Part shown: one piece after another, positions 23,427 through 31,874 of the stretch
Layout of the letters: each line of letters opens with the position of its first letter
Position numbering within the stretch: position 1 is the stretch's first letter
Virus record (IMG/VR): IMGVR_UViG_3300038532_000066
Location: 1-44,195 of that record
DNA: 44,195 nt
From: a virus
Reading direction: 5' to 3' (one strand)
Made by a program: the position numbers and the translations under genes
The notes under the pieces: generated by a model
Told to the model about the DNA's origin: nothing
What the model saw: the letters and a program-made list of their open reading frames with translations, nothing else
The model's database searches: none

Positions 23427-23490
23427 TACAACGGCATCTTGTATGGTGTCGTAGTGAGGCACGAGCTATGCACTATACAAAGTGTTGTGG
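23427..23490 (+). repeat. attC-like site
   Basis: ACAAC (23428-23432) and GTTGTGG (23484-23490) form the outer arms. TTGTAT (23439-23444) pairs with ATACAA (23475-23480), and an inner TCGT pairs with ACGA (23449-23452 / 23461-23464). The spacing, unpaired bases and variable centre are as in attC sites of about 60 bp. Confidence 0.6.
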
Positions 23491-23525
23491 GGAGTGCTGA
23501 TTTTTAACTATAAAACTTAATTGAA

Positions 23526-23777
23526 ATGACAAAAGACGAGAAAATAACACGGATTGTAGAGCTTAGAAAAGGTATTGCTGAACTAAGGCAATTGAAAAAA
23601 GAAGTGAATGGCAGAAATAATTCTAAGCGACTAAAACACTCTAAAATGAATGATTGGGCAAAGGATTGTTTAGATAATTCTGCTTGGGCTGAAAGTAGGA
23701 TAGCTACATTGAACCACTACATTGATAAGGCAAAGACCGAAATAGAACGATTAAAGCTCGAATTAGAATTTGCGTAG
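23526..23777 (+). CDS. Cassette gene, 83-aa coiled-coil protein
   Basis: An 83-aa, highly charged helical protein (MTKDEKITRIVELRKGIAEL...) that looks like two antiparallel coils. It is AT-rich with an A-rich leader. It sits between attC-like sites at 23427-23490 and 23785-23812, so it is the payload of one cassette. The cassette starts GTTGTG and ends CACAAC. No family recognised. Confidence 0.6.
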   Translation: MTKDEKITRIVELRKGIAELRQLKKEVNGRNNSKRLKHSKMNDWAKDCLDNSAWAESRIATLNHYIDKAKTEIERLKLELEFA

Positions 23778-23783
23778 CATTAC

Positions 23784-23812
23784 ACACAACGGGATACGGC
23801 TATGAAGCGTTG
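23784..23812 (+). repeat. Partial attC-like site
   Basis: CAACG (23787-23791) and CGTTG (23808-23812) enclose 16 nt that resemble the left half of the other sites (GGATACGGCTATGAAG). It is shorter than the rest and may be truncated. Confidence 0.4.
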
Positions 23813-23849
23813 CTGATAAAAAGACTATAACTTTTAAATTATAAACGAC

Positions 23850-24068
23850 ATGAATAAAGAGAAAAAAACTTTGAATAATCACGAAAACGGCAATGATTTT
23901 ATAGCCGATGTTAGCGGTAGTTCTTTGCCCTTAAAAATTGAAAGGGTAATAGTAGTTGCTGCTCAACGTTGGGGAAAAGATTATGCTGGCTCAACAGTTG
24001 GAATAATTGGTAGAGATGCAATTGAAATTTGTGAGAAGTATGGTATTGATTGGGAGAATTACCGCTAA
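23850..24068 (+). CDS. Cassette gene, 72-aa unknown
   Basis: A 72-aa protein (MNKEKKTLNNHENGNDFIAD...) with a short helix-rich C-terminus. The stop lies within the left arm of the next attC-like site (GCTAAC, 24064-24069). The preceding leader is A/T-rich with no Shine-Dalgarno. No family recognised. Confidence 0.6.
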   Translation: MNKEKKTLNNHENGNDFIADVSGSSLPLKIERVIVVAAQRWGKDYAGSTVGIIGRDAIEICEKYGIDWENYR

Positions 24069-24196
24069 CGGTTAAGTATATGAAGCGGTGGCGATTAATA
24101 GCTGTAAGATTGCCGACACGCTTAAACTAAATTAAACAGCTAAAAGTGGTTAAAAAGACGTACAACGCCACTGATTTATATACAATGTTGTGCGCA
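24063..24196 (+). repeat. Long attC-like site
   Basis: GCTAAC at 24064-24069 and GTTGTGCGCA at 24187-24196 are the end arms. GTGGCG (24088-24093) pairs with CGCCAC (24166-24171), and the adjoining AGTATATGAA and TTTATATACA segments pair imperfectly. The span of about 130 bp is near the upper end for attC sites. Confidence 0.6.
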
Positions 24197-24210
24197 GTAT
24201 TTATTTTTAT

Positions 24211-24438
24211 ATGAAAAAAATAATTATAAAAGCAGACGCTAATAGCGGTTTTTTAAGAACCGAAGCATTACAGAAAGCCATAGAATTTGAAGAGAGATAT
24301 ATGGCAGAAAAGAAAGAAGGTTGGTATCATGGTGTTCTTTGGGTTAAAGAAAGCAACACGGGTAATAGTGAGTGGCAAATTTATGTTTACCATACTAAAA
24401 CCGCTATTATTGCTTGTGTAGATATGCGTAGTAGGTAA
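24211..24438 (+). CDS. Cassette gene, 75-aa unknown
   Basis: A 75-aa protein from ATG 24211. A GTG at 24190 in frame is rejected as start because it lies inside the attC-like arm. The product has alternating strands and one amphipathic helix (ALQKAIEFEERYMAEKKEG). The cassette begins GTTGTGCGCA and ends TGCGCACAAC (24442-24451), an exact complement over 10 bases. Confidence 0.6.
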   Translation: MKKIIIKADANSGFLRTEALQKAIEFEERYMAEKKEGWYHGVLWVKESNTGNSEWQIYVYHTKTAIIACVDMRSR

Positions 24439-24441
24439 TAT

Positions 24442-24503
24442 TGCGCACAACGTCTCGATAAAAGGACGTGGCTTTTCGCCATGCCTTTTATGGAACGTTA
24501 GCG
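24442..24503 (+). repeat. attC-like site
   Basis: AACGT (24449-24453) pairs with ACGTT (24495-24499), ATAAAAGG (24458-24465) with CCTTTTAT (24484-24491), and GTGGC (24468-24472) with GCCAT (24478-24482). Mismatched bases lie between the boxes, as in attC sites. The following GCGATC/GATCGCAAC (24501-24524) looks like an empty mini-cassette. Confidence 0.65.
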
Positions 24504-24538
24504 ATCCGTTTTAATGATCGCAACGGCCTTTAGCGGGG

Positions 24539-24567
24539 CTGCGCGGGTTGAGGGAAACCCGAAGCAG
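24539..24567 (-). terminator. Hairpin between convergent operons
   Basis: CTGC-(1)-CGGGTT and AACCCG-(2)-GCAG form a strong stem with a 6-nt loop, directly after the amidase stop. There is no T run on either strand, so termination is plausible but unproven. Confidence 0.35.
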
Positions 24568-24572
24568 ACACC

Positions 24573-24995
24573 CTAGACGCTTGGCGTCATATCCTTATAC
24601 TCTTCTTTAGCATCAAACGATGGACACGCCTTAGAGCTTATATCTCTGTGGCCAATAACCTCCGCGCTCCTATACCTATCTAATAGGTCTTGAATCATAC
24701 ACCTTAACCCTTCCTTTTGCGCGTCTGTACGTGTGTCTTTTGGATTCATTGACGTATCACACCCGCCAGCATAACAAATACCGATAGAATCGCTGTTATG
24801 GCCTTTGGCGTGTGCGCCTGACTTGTGTTCTGGTCTGCACTCGTGGCGTTCACCATTTAAGTCTATAAACCAATGATAACCAATATCGCTCCATCCGTTA
24901 TCGGTTACGTGCCACCTGTACAAATCTTCCTTAGTAACCTCACGGCCTTCGGGTGTTGCTGTGCAATGAACTACGATTTTACTTATCTGTCTCAT
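24573..24995 (-). CDS. Endolysin, N-acetylmuramoyl-L-alanine amidase
   Basis: A 140-aa PGRP/amidase_2 domain with no extra binding module. Likely zinc ligands are H10 (VVHCTA), H116 (GHRDIS) and C124 (ACPSFD), with Y40 in the expected place. It cleaves the bond between muramic acid and the stem peptide at lysis. It has no signal peptide and overlaps the upstream holin-like gene by 4 nt. It is last in the leftward head/lysis operon. Confidence 0.88.
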   Translation of the reverse strand: MRQISKIVVHCTATPEGREVTKEDLYRWHVTDNGWSDIGYHWFIDLNGERHECRPEHKSGAHAKGHNSDSIGICYAGGCDTSMNPKDTRTDAQKEGLRCMIQDLLDRYRSAEVIGHRDISSKACPSFDAKEEYKDMTPSV

Positions 24996-25285
24996 TTATC
25001 ATTTAGTTTACGCTCAAGTTCTTCAATCCTCTTAGCCTGATCCTGCTCAATCTTATCCCTGAGACCATTGACCTCATCTTGTTTCTTTTTAGCGTGATCC
25101 CACAGCTTCCAAGAAACATAAACAAGTAAGACCAACGCACCCGCTGGGCCAATTACCCAACCTATCAGGTCAGAAGGTGGTGAAGAAATAGCAGAGCCAA
25201 CGACCGTACCACCCATCAAAGGGATAGCGACCTGGCCGCTGGTTATTAGAAAGTTCCAAGTTTCATTATACATAGGGGTTGTCAT
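24992..25285 (-). CDS. Holin-like membrane protein
   Basis: A 97-aa protein with a hydrophobic region at residues 12-32 and a clear helix at 40-60 (LIGWVIGPAGALVLLVYVSW). A strongly charged coiled-coil tail (LRDKIEQDQAKRIEELERKL) follows. The place directly upstream of the amidase, in an overlapping pair, fits holin. An inner-membrane spanin is the alternative. Confidence 0.6.
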   Translation of the reverse strand: MTTPMYNETWNFLITSGQVAIPLMGGTVVGSAISSPPSDLIGWVIGPAGALVLLVYVSWKLWDHAKKKQDEVNGLRDKIEQDQAKRIEELERKLNDK

Positions 25286-25662
25286 TTAATTAGCTCAACA
25301 TTGCACGCATACAACCCCCCAAACACAATCGCCCTCCACTTTAAATAAGCGTCAGACCCGTCTGGTCGTTGGTATGCGTTCTCGAAATCATACACAGTCA
25401 TACCGTGTACAAGATCGTCAGACGCTTTCATTGTTTTCCCTTTGTATTGGTCAGATACAAAGTCAATGAACGGCTTACTCCTCATCTCTTTAATGCTACG
25501 CCCTATGTGCTTAAGAAATGCTTTGTTTGCGTAAATAATCCGGTCTGTCTTTACATCTGCAATTACTTGGCCTTGGCTGTCTATTTCATGGATGAGCATA
25601 AGCCCAAAGGTTAGGTCGGGATTAAATAACGCTCGTATCAGAAATAGTATTTTAGTTATCAT
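25282..25662 (-). CDS. Stand-alone PAS-domain protein
   Basis: A 126-aa protein consisting almost entirely of one PAS fold. DVKTDRIIYANKAFLKHIGR (36-55), IKEMRSKPFIDFV (57-69) and FENAYQRPDGSDAYLKWRA (93-111) match the conserved PAS strands and helices. There is no kinase, HTH or cyclase domain attached. It is cotranscribed with the lysis genes (4-nt overlaps both sides). It may sense a ligand or redox state or bind a host PAS protein; this is inference. Confidence 0.75.
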   Translation of the reverse strand: MITKILFLIRALFNPDLTFGLMLIHEIDSQGQVIADVKTDRIIYANKAFLKHIGRSIKEMRSKPFIDFVSDQYKGKTMKASDDLVHGMTVYDFENAYQRPDGSDAYLKWRAIVFGGLYACNVELIK

Positions 25663-25880
25663 GGTACTTCTGTTTTAGTCCATTCACTACTATTTAAAAA
25701 GTCTATTATATCCTCAACACACTCAGCCGACTTTGGTAGGTCTTTTGGAAGTTTGTCGAATTTAAACAGACATTTGTCCCCCTTTAGACTTTCACGAACA
25801 TCCGTTACATCTCCTACCTGATCCCAATTTTCTTTACCTGTCAGGTCTTTTTTATTCACTATTACATATTTACGGGACAT
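25659..25880 (-). CDS. Hypothetical 73-aa protein
   Basis: A 73-aa acidic/basic mixed protein (MSRKYVIVNKKDLTGKENWD...). It overlaps the LamG protein gene by 11 nt and the PAS gene by 4 nt. No family recognised. Confidence 0.55.
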   Translation of the reverse strand: MSRKYVIVNKKDLTGKENWDQVGDVTDVRESLKGDKCLFKFDKLPKDLPKSAECVEDIIDFLNSSEWTKTEVP

Positions 25881-27720
25881 CTGATACGAAGTTTGAAGCG
25901 TCCATATTTGTCATTGTGCCGTCATTAGAGGCTTTAACGTCCGTCCACGTTGGAGAAGTATCGCCAGAACCCGCAGGCCACCAGCTTACCACGTCCGAAT
26001 AGAAAGACAACAGCCTAACGTCAATCAATGACCCTGAGTTGTATAACTCCGTGATCTCTGCCGCGCTCATTTCTGAATCTGTTATCACAGCTAAAGCCAT
26101 TTTGCCGTCCCAATACCATGATCCTCGCTTTCCGAAAACGTAAGGTAGTCCCGTGTTTGTGTCGTCCGTGTCCGTAGCCTGCGTAACGTAAACGCCATTC
26201 TTGTAGAGTTTCCACGTTCCTGCTGCGCTGCGGGTTACGGCAATGTGAACCCAGTTACCTACCTCCCCCGTAAAGTAGCCTGAGTGATTGATGAGCGCAC
26301 TACCACCGCTAGCGTATATCTGTAAGTTTGCGCCTAGTTGAAGCAACATGAACCCGTCAAATGGTGAACCCGCATCCAGATTGTCAATGATGCCGTGGTT
26401 GCCACTTATGGTATCTGTCTTTACCCATATCGAGTATGACCTCGCGCCCGTTCCAAATTCTAAACTAGCGTCATTCGCTACTGATACATACTCGTTAACC
26501 CCATCAAACTCGGTAGACTTGTCAAAGGTGATTCCATCACTCGTAACCTCAACACAGTCGGCTATACTACTTGAGCCATCTGAGGCCATTACATGAATTT
26601 CAAACGTGCCAGCCCTATCAACAAACCAATTATAAGCGTTACCCGCCTGTTGGGTTATGTAGGTAATATCTGAACCCGTGGAAGAGAAGTAATAGTAAAC
26701 CGTTGGCGTGAAATCAGTAACCGTTCCCGTGATTGTGATAGTGTCGCCTATCGTTGGGGCATCGTCTGAAACGGTTGTAGTTATCGAAGGTACATTTGGA
26801 ATCTCTACTGTATCGCCTACGATAGTCCCTACAGACGTGCCATTTTCATACTCAACTAACACGTCCAAAGAATCCTCAGAATCTACGCTCGCAAAGGCTG
26901 AACCGTTTACGGTTATTGCCGAATCCGAAATAGTAACGGTCGCCCCCGATACACTACCTACATCGTCCCCGTCCTCTGAGTGTACGTCAATATCGTAAGT
27001 GTCCCCACTTGCTGGCGTTCCGCTTTCAATGCCATTGACATTAACCGTAACAGGGTCGCAATCTCCTGCGTATCTAGCTTGCAAGCAAGTAACCTGTTCT
27101 GGTGTTAACCTCTCCGCCACCTCGTCCGAGCAAAAGTCAAACCCGTGCAAAATGTCCTGATCTGTTGGACAACTGTCCATACACTCAGCCCTGCCCTCTA
27201 CTACCACATCAACATCAAGCGAGACAACTGTCCACTTAAACGGAATGTCTTTAGCGGGTGCTGGGCTGTATTCCTCTGCGTATATCGCTGCTGAATCGGT
27301 TGAACTATTACTTACTATACATTCAACTTTTCGCGCCTTTATATCGCTTCGCAAGGTCTCGTTTCTAAACGTTAGCTGTTTGGTTAAAACCTCACTTAAT
27401 CGGTCTGCCGTAAACTCGTCATCTGTTCCTACATCTCCACGTCTCTTATAGGCTATCAGCTTGAATGGAATAGTCCATTGATAAAGTATATCGGTAGTTA
27501 GTGTGTTTTGAATCTCTGAACTCGTTACGTCACCTTTGCGCCAATACGTAACACCCGACCATTGGTCTATTTCTATCCTTTCAAAGTTGCCATCTTGCTT
27601 GTAGTGAACAGGAAAGACATTATCACCTTCGCTCTTTAACTCAGTAAGGCAGTACCGCTTATCAAAGTACCCGATAAGGTCAATCTTAGCATTTAGATAA
27701 TCTACTATCGTCTGCTTCAT
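25870..27720 (-). CDS. Virion protein with Ig-like and LamG domains
   Basis: A 616-aa modular protein. Residues 1-180 form a mixed domain in the position where neck or tail-terminator proteins are encoded. A CMDSCPTDQDILHGFDFC linker precedes Ig/PKD-like beta repeats (about 220-390). Residues 400-616 are a LamG/concanavalin-like fold (FDGVNEYVSVANDASLEFG and ITELYNSGSLID are typical). LamG domains bind glycans, so it may decorate the virion and bind host polysaccharide. It overlaps the upstream gene by 4 nt. Confidence 0.7.
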   Translation of the reverse strand: MKQTIVDYLNAKIDLIGYFDKRYCLTELKSEGDNVFPVHYKQDGNFERIEIDQWSGVTYWRKGDVTSSEIQNTLTTDILYQWTIPFKLIAYKRRGDVGTDDEFTADRLSEVLTKQLTFRNETLRSDIKARKVECIVSNSSTDSAAIYAEEYSPAPAKDIPFKWTVVSLDVDVVVEGRAECMDSCPTDQDILHGFDFCSDEVAERLTPEQVTCLQARYAGDCDPVTVNVNGIESGTPASGDTYDIDVHSEDGDDVGSVSGATVTISDSAITVNGSAFASVDSEDSLDVLVEYENGTSVGTIVGDTVEIPNVPSITTTVSDDAPTIGDTITITGTVTDFTPTVYYYFSSTGSDITYITQQAGNAYNWFVDRAGTFEIHVMASDGSSSIADCVEVTSDGITFDKSTEFDGVNEYVSVANDASLEFGTGARSYSIWVKTDTISGNHGIIDNLDAGSPFDGFMLLQLGANLQIYASGGSALINHSGYFTGEVGNWVHIAVTRSAAGTWKLYKNGVYVTQATDTDDTNTGLPYVFGKRGSWYWDGKMALAVITDSEMSAAEITELYNSGSLIDVRLLSFYSDVVSWWPAGSGDTSPTWTDVKASNDGTMTNMDASNFVSDVP

Positions 27721-28292
27721 TTGTTCAAAAACTTAATCAGTTCCTTTTGAGCTACCTTGCGAAATCGTTTCTTTTCTTTCTTGGTATGCTTGAAGATTGA
27801 ACCGTACTTTTCTTCTAAGCCGTTCACCTTTTGTACATTGACTTCCTTTCTTAGCTTAATCACGTACTCATTCACGCTTACTTTGATCGTGTTAGGTTCT
27901 GGGCTTCCGTCATTACTTGGCCCCAGTGGTACATTAGCGAAGTCGCTTTGTAATTCGTTCTGTAGCCTCAAATTAACCACAGGCGGGTTGAACCCTTGTT
28001 GTTGTTTTAACGCTCGGTAATTCCGATAGTAACTTGTTTTAGTCGGCTTGCCCGTCTTGCCTCGGTGCGTTCCCGCCCTTCTTAGGTTTTTGTCCTCTAC
28101 CCAAAGCTCGGTAGTAGTGTTGTAGTTCCCGATAGAACCGCCTGCCGAGTTCTTCCCTTCGTGAAATATCCTGTTAGTTATTAATCCGTGTGTCGTTCTA
28201 GCTGCGATTCTTAAAGGCACGTTCTCTTTAGCAAGTGTTCTGGCTTGCCTTTTCATTTTCGCGAAGTGTTCCTCTAATGTCAGTTGAGCCAT
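27717..28292 (-). CDS. Head-tail joining protein, gp10-like candidate
   Basis: A 191-aa basic protein beginning MAQLTLEEHFAKMKRQARTL, with residues 20-60 resembling the N-terminal helix and loop of HK97 gp10-type neck proteins. The C-terminus is strongly basic. It lies between the capsid genes and the LamG protein and overlaps the next gene by 4 nt. The call is mostly from position. Confidence 0.5.
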   Translation of the reverse strand: MAQLTLEEHFAKMKRQARTLAKENVPLRIAARTTHGLITNRIFHEGKNSAGGSIGNYNTTTELWVEDKNLRRAGTHRGKTGKPTKTSYYRNYRALKQQQGFNPPVVNLRLQNELQSDFANVPLGPSNDGSPEPNTIKVSVNEYVIKLRKEVNVQKVNGLEEKYGSIFKHTKKEKKRFRKVAQKELIKFLNK

Positions 28293-28393
28293 ATCTGAAC
28301 TACCTTAATAGTATCTCCTTTAGAGACTACCCTAAATTCCTTAACGCCCTTGCTTACGGAAATGACGTTACAAGCCTGTTTGTCCTTTCGCAT
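28280..28393 (-). CDS. Possible 37-aa beta peptide
   Basis: ATG at 28393 lies within the end of the 335-aa gene, and the 37-codon frame (MRKDKQACNVISVSKGVKEF...) runs to the start of the gp10-like gene, overlapping by 13 nt. It fills an otherwise uncoded 60-nt gap. The composition is reasonable, but there is no other support. Confidence 0.45.
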   Translation of the reverse strand: MRKDKQACNVISVSKGVKEFRVVSKGDTIKVVQIWLN

Positions 28394-29361
28394 TTCAAGC
28401 AAATATCATTAACGGGCAAAACCATGTTATTCAAAACACCCTTCATTGTTTCATCGTACTTATCCTTATACATCATTTGGCGTTCAACGTACTTGTCCCG
28501 ATTAGTCGAATGATCGTTAAACCTGGAAGAGTTAAACAGCGCGTATTCCATTAGCAACTCAGCCGTCTTATAAAGTACGGGCATCGCTAATACATTCTTT
28601 TGATTACACATCCAGCCTTTATGGTCGCACTCGACCGAATAAACAATAGAAAGACCGCCCGTGTCGGCTGTTCCTGTCAAGTTCGATTGAACTACACTTG
28701 AACCTGTCGAGTTGTTCACAGCCCTTACGCCCAAGTAAGAATTGACCTGATTGTAAGCCGTATCCGAGCAGCTTGTGCAGCCTGTTAAGCCCACGGTAGA
28801 TTTATACGCATCAACACCCGTTGAATCATACATCACACCGATAAACATTGGTTCTAAATTGCCTGAGTATTCGTAATTAGTAAATGCCTCTACAACTTCA
28901 CCCGCTACCGCTGCGATAGTCTCTGTTGCTAGTGTCTCACCTGTTAGCGTGTTGAATATCTTTACGTCAATGTTTCCCGTGTGATTGCCATAGAACTTGA
29001 TTGAAGAAATAACCAACTTCAAAGAACTTTTACTCTGATCCATCTTTATCTCCAAGCCTTTATAAGTAGCCGCTATTGCATCACTGGCCGCGTTTCTCTC
29101 GTCATAAATACCTACCCGCTTGCTGTCGATAACCGAATGAGTGATATAATTACCCGTGAACTGACTGTAAACATCATTCTTTACAACGTTTATTGCATCG
29201 TTCAGCTTATCATCAAACATCGCCTTAACGGTCTCGTGTGGAGCATCGTAGAACTTCTCCATCTCAGAAGAAGTAACAAGCGAATCAATGTAAAGTGATA
29301 CAGTAGGCGTAGTGTCGGTACATTCCGACTTTATACCCAGAAGGTTATCTAAACAGGCCAT
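28354..29361 (-). CDS. Head-tail adaptor / structural protein
   Basis: A 335-aa protein with helical ends and a beta-rich middle (about 100-245). It has a Cys-rich start (MACLDNLLGIKSEC) and CTSCSD and CDHKGWMCNQKN segments. It directly follows the major capsid gene by 46 nt, the position of head-completion or adaptor proteins in Bacteroidota siphophages. No motif gives a firm family. Confidence 0.5.
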   Translation of the reverse strand: MACLDNLLGIKSECTDTTPTVSLYIDSLVTSSEMEKFYDAPHETVKAMFDDKLNDAINVVKNDVYSQFTGNYITHSVIDSKRVGIYDERNAASDAIAATYKGLEIKMDQSKSSLKLVISSIKFYGNHTGNIDVKIFNTLTGETLATETIAAVAGEVVEAFTNYEYSGNLEPMFIGVMYDSTGVDAYKSTVGLTGCTSCSDTAYNQVNSYLGVRAVNNSTGSSVVQSNLTGTADTGGLSIVYSVECDHKGWMCNQKNVLAMPVLYKTAELLMEYALFNSSRFNDHSTNRDKYVERQMMYKDKYDETMKGVLNNMVLPVNDICLKCERTNRLVTSFP

Positions 29362-29406
29362 GTATGGTTAAAAAAGGGGAGGCTCATACGTCCTCCCCGA
29401 TTAGAT

Positions 29407-30480
29407 TTACGAATTGTCAACGTCAACCGCTGCGAATCGAGTAACCCCAGAAAGGTCATCACCCGCTTGGTAGATGTCGCTAGGCAATCCAACAACCTTA
29501 GTAGTGGCTGTAAGAACCGTGTGAACGGTCTCGCAGTCAATCTTAAAGCTGATGTCTGCCATCAATCCTGTACGTGGGTCTTGAATAATTCCTAGCTTAA
29601 CGGTGTCATCATTTCGACCGTTAAAACTCTCATCATACATATTGAACTGCAATAGCTGCAAAGCACCCTGGCCAACTGCCCAAGACTTAGAGTAGTCATT
29701 AGAGTTAGCCGCAACCACTGAGCGATCATACTGAGCTGCGATTCCCATACGGGCCGCAAGTACATCAATATTCATTCCTTGGTCGCTTAGACCTCCACCT
29801 GTAACTCGCTGCATGAAAGATTCTGCCAACTCAAGCCCTCCGAACAATCTTGTTGGGCCGAAGTTTGACATATCCGCTGCTCTGCGAATATTAGCGAAAG
29901 TGTAAGGGTATTCAGCGTAGCCATCTGCACCAGAATCGGCCAAACGTGTACGGGTAGTAAACGTCTTCCAATCTGGTGAAAGGCTTGAGTCCTGAATGTT
30001 CTCTACGTGCGTATTCCACTCTCCGAGCAATGCAGACGCTTGAGTAGCTGACTTAGTGGCCACCTTTCTCACAAGTGCGTCCATGTATCGCTGTACCTGT
30101 TCCGCGTAGAACATCTCATTATCTTGGCAATAAGATACCAAGTCTCCATAAGAGAAGGTGAACTGAGCCTGCTCGTTTACAGACGTGTCCATTGGGTAGG
30201 TTGCGGAGCAATCGTCAATAGTGTCCGAAGCTGTACAAGTTCGCGACTGGTCTGAATCTACGCTAGATTCTAGTACGCGTGGAAAGTAAACCACTTCAAC
30301 GGTTCTGAGTTTCCCCTTGCCGTTAATTTCCTGCTGTAGGCCGTTTCTGTTTTCGGCACTTAGCAAATATTCCATAAAAGGCTGCTCCTCGCGAAAGGTT
30401 GCAGACCCGTTGGAATCCCAAAGTTGATTGAGGCGCTCTTGTATGTTTGTACACGCTGTCAATCCTGATCCTGCTGACAT
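29407..30480 (-). CDS. Major capsid protein
   Basis: A 357-aa protein following the coiled-coil scaffold candidate. Size, acidity and order (portal - small protein - scaffold - this - adaptor) fit an HK97-fold capsid protein. The helical region around 110-150 (NEMFYAEQVQRYMDALVRKV) could be the spine helix. There are five Cys in the first 100 residues. The assignment is by synteny and size; the fold is not proven from sequence. Confidence 0.7.
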   Translation of the reverse strand: MSAGSGLTACTNIQERLNQLWDSNGSATFREEQPFMEYLLSAENRNGLQQEINGKGKLRTVEVVYFPRVLESSVDSDQSRTCTASDTIDDCSATYPMDTSVNEQAQFTFSYGDLVSYCQDNEMFYAEQVQRYMDALVRKVATKSATQASALLGEWNTHVENIQDSSLSPDWKTFTTRTRLADSGADGYAEYPYTFANIRRAADMSNFGPTRLFGGLELAESFMQRVTGGGLSDQGMNIDVLAARMGIAAQYDRSVVAANSNDYSKSWAVGQGALQLLQFNMYDESFNGRNDDTVKLGIIQDPRTGLMADISFKIDCETVHTVLTATTKVVGLPSDIYQAGDDLSGVTRFAAVDVDNS

Positions 30481-30591
30481 ATTAATTAGGATTAAAGGTT
30501 AGTAAATAAATGTTGACCTGTAATGTTGGTCAGACAACCTTTAGCCTTTTTGTGTCAGCTATGACAACGTGTCGCTAGTCGGGCGAAGCCC

Positions 30592-31428
30592 TTAGAAAGC
30601 CCTGTTAGCTGTGGCCCTGCTTGGTCTGTTATTAGGTAGACCGTCAGTATTCACAGCCGCTGGCTTGCTTACAAAGTTACTATTTTTTTCAGTATTAGGC
30701 GCGGCTAAAAGACCCTTCTCTTTTGCCTCCATCTCGAATACGTCTTTCGGGTTCATAAACTCACCATGCTTTGAAGGGTTTGGAATTAGATTACCGTCCT
30801 TTTTGATCTGCAACTTTCCATCGTCTGAAAGGTCAAGTGCATAGGTCTTATTCATGTACGTATCAAACCCGATCTTCTTAAGGTCATCAACTTGTTTTGA
30901 AAACGATAAAGAACCCATCAAGCCCTCTTTTTTAGCGTCAATGGTCGATGTCTTTTGCTTGGTCAACCACTCGTTTTCTTTGGCTTCAAATTCTTGCTTG
31001 GTCTGGTTCAATAGACTTTCAAAGTTGGACTTTTCCGCCACAACCTTATTATACTTATCTTCCCACTCTTTCGCTACCTCCTCAACCTTTGGCGACTTAG
31101 CAACCTTTTCACTTAGTTCTGAAATCTGAGCCTCGTAAGTTTCTTTTGCACGACCCGTTACAAGGTCAATTATCTCTTCGACCTTCTTCCCTTCAATCTC
31201 ATCCTTTGAAACCTCAACCCCGAAAGCGTCTTTTGCTTGTCTCTTAAGGTGGGTAGTGATCGAGCCCGTTACACGCCCCGTCAACTTTGAACGAATCTCA
31301 TCGTCATTAGCCGCGTTTTCGCGGGTCAGGAACTTAGAGTCAAATGCTGTCTTAAACTCTTCTAGGTTCTCGGCTTTTACGCCTGTGTATTCAAATATTT
31401 CTTGTGCTGTTAATCCCTCGTTAGCCAT
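30592..31428 (-). CDS. Scaffolding protein
   Basis: A 278-aa, Lys/Glu-rich helical protein with a long coiled coil at about 105-165 (ISELSEKVAKSPKVEEVAKE onward). It has a compact C-terminal segment and a disordered Asn/Pro-rich tail ending RPSRATANRAF. It lies immediately upstream of the capsid gene, the classic scaffold position. No Ser/His/Asp protease motif is seen. Confidence 0.7.
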   Translation of the reverse strand: MANEGLTAQEIFEYTGVKAENLEEFKTAFDSKFLTRENAANDDEIRSKLTGRVTGSITTHLKRQAKDAFGVEVSKDEIEGKKVEEIIDLVTGRAKETYEAQISELSEKVAKSPKVEEVAKEWEDKYNKVVAEKSNFESLLNQTKQEFEAKENEWLTKQKTSTIDAKKEGLMGSLSFSKQVDDLKKIGFDTYMNKTYALDLSDDGKLQIKKDGNLIPNPSKHGEFMNPKDVFEMEAKEKGLLAAPNTEKNSNFVSKPAAVNTDGLPNNRPSRATANRAF

Positions 31429-31465
31429 TGAAAATTGATTTGGTAAGTAGTTGTTGAATAATAGT

Positions 31466-31864
31466 TCATAGGTATGTACGTTGTATGATAGCCCATGCGT
31501 CTTCGCCTTTGTAGTCTATGCCTTTGGTTTTTACCTCCGCTTCTGGGTCTGCAAATGTCTCAGCATATCCAAGCGCGTAGGCTCGTTCTTTCATTGTCTG
31601 AGCGTCTAAACACTGAGACAGCGTGAGCAATGATGGTTTTCCGTTTTTCTTTAGGAAGCGAATCTCTGGGTTTTTGGTAATTCCGATAATGGGACTTGTG
31701 ATTCTTTCGGCCTTTTGATCCTCAATCACCTCATTGATTTTAGCCGCAGTATCAGCAACTTTATCTAGCTGTTCTTTAACAGCCTTTTGATGCTTAAACT
31801 CCTTAGCCTTATCAGCCGCTATTTGTGCTTTAGTTCTTCTTTTTCTCTTTGGTTTTTCTGCCAT
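31466..31864 (-). CDS. Hypothetical 132-aa protein in head module
   Basis: A 132-aa protein with a strongly basic N-terminus (AEKPKRKRRTKAQIAADKAK), a coil (25-50) and an acidic end. It lies between portal and scaffold genes. It may be a minor head or scaffold-associated component. No family recognised. Confidence 0.55.
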   Translation of the reverse strand: MAEKPKRKRRTKAQIAADKAKEFKHQKAVKEQLDKVADTAAKINEVIEDQKAERITSPIIGITKNPEIRFLKKNGKPSLLTLSQCLDAQTMKERAYALGYAETFADPEAEVKTKGIDYKGEDAWAIIQRTYL

Positions 31865-31874
31865 TTTTCCTCAT

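Noticed and set aside
26348-26998. Plus-strand frames of 82-96 aa in the LamG gene
   Set aside because: Their Thr/Ser/Val-rich translations mirror the antisense of the modular virion gene, which has recognisable LamG motifs.
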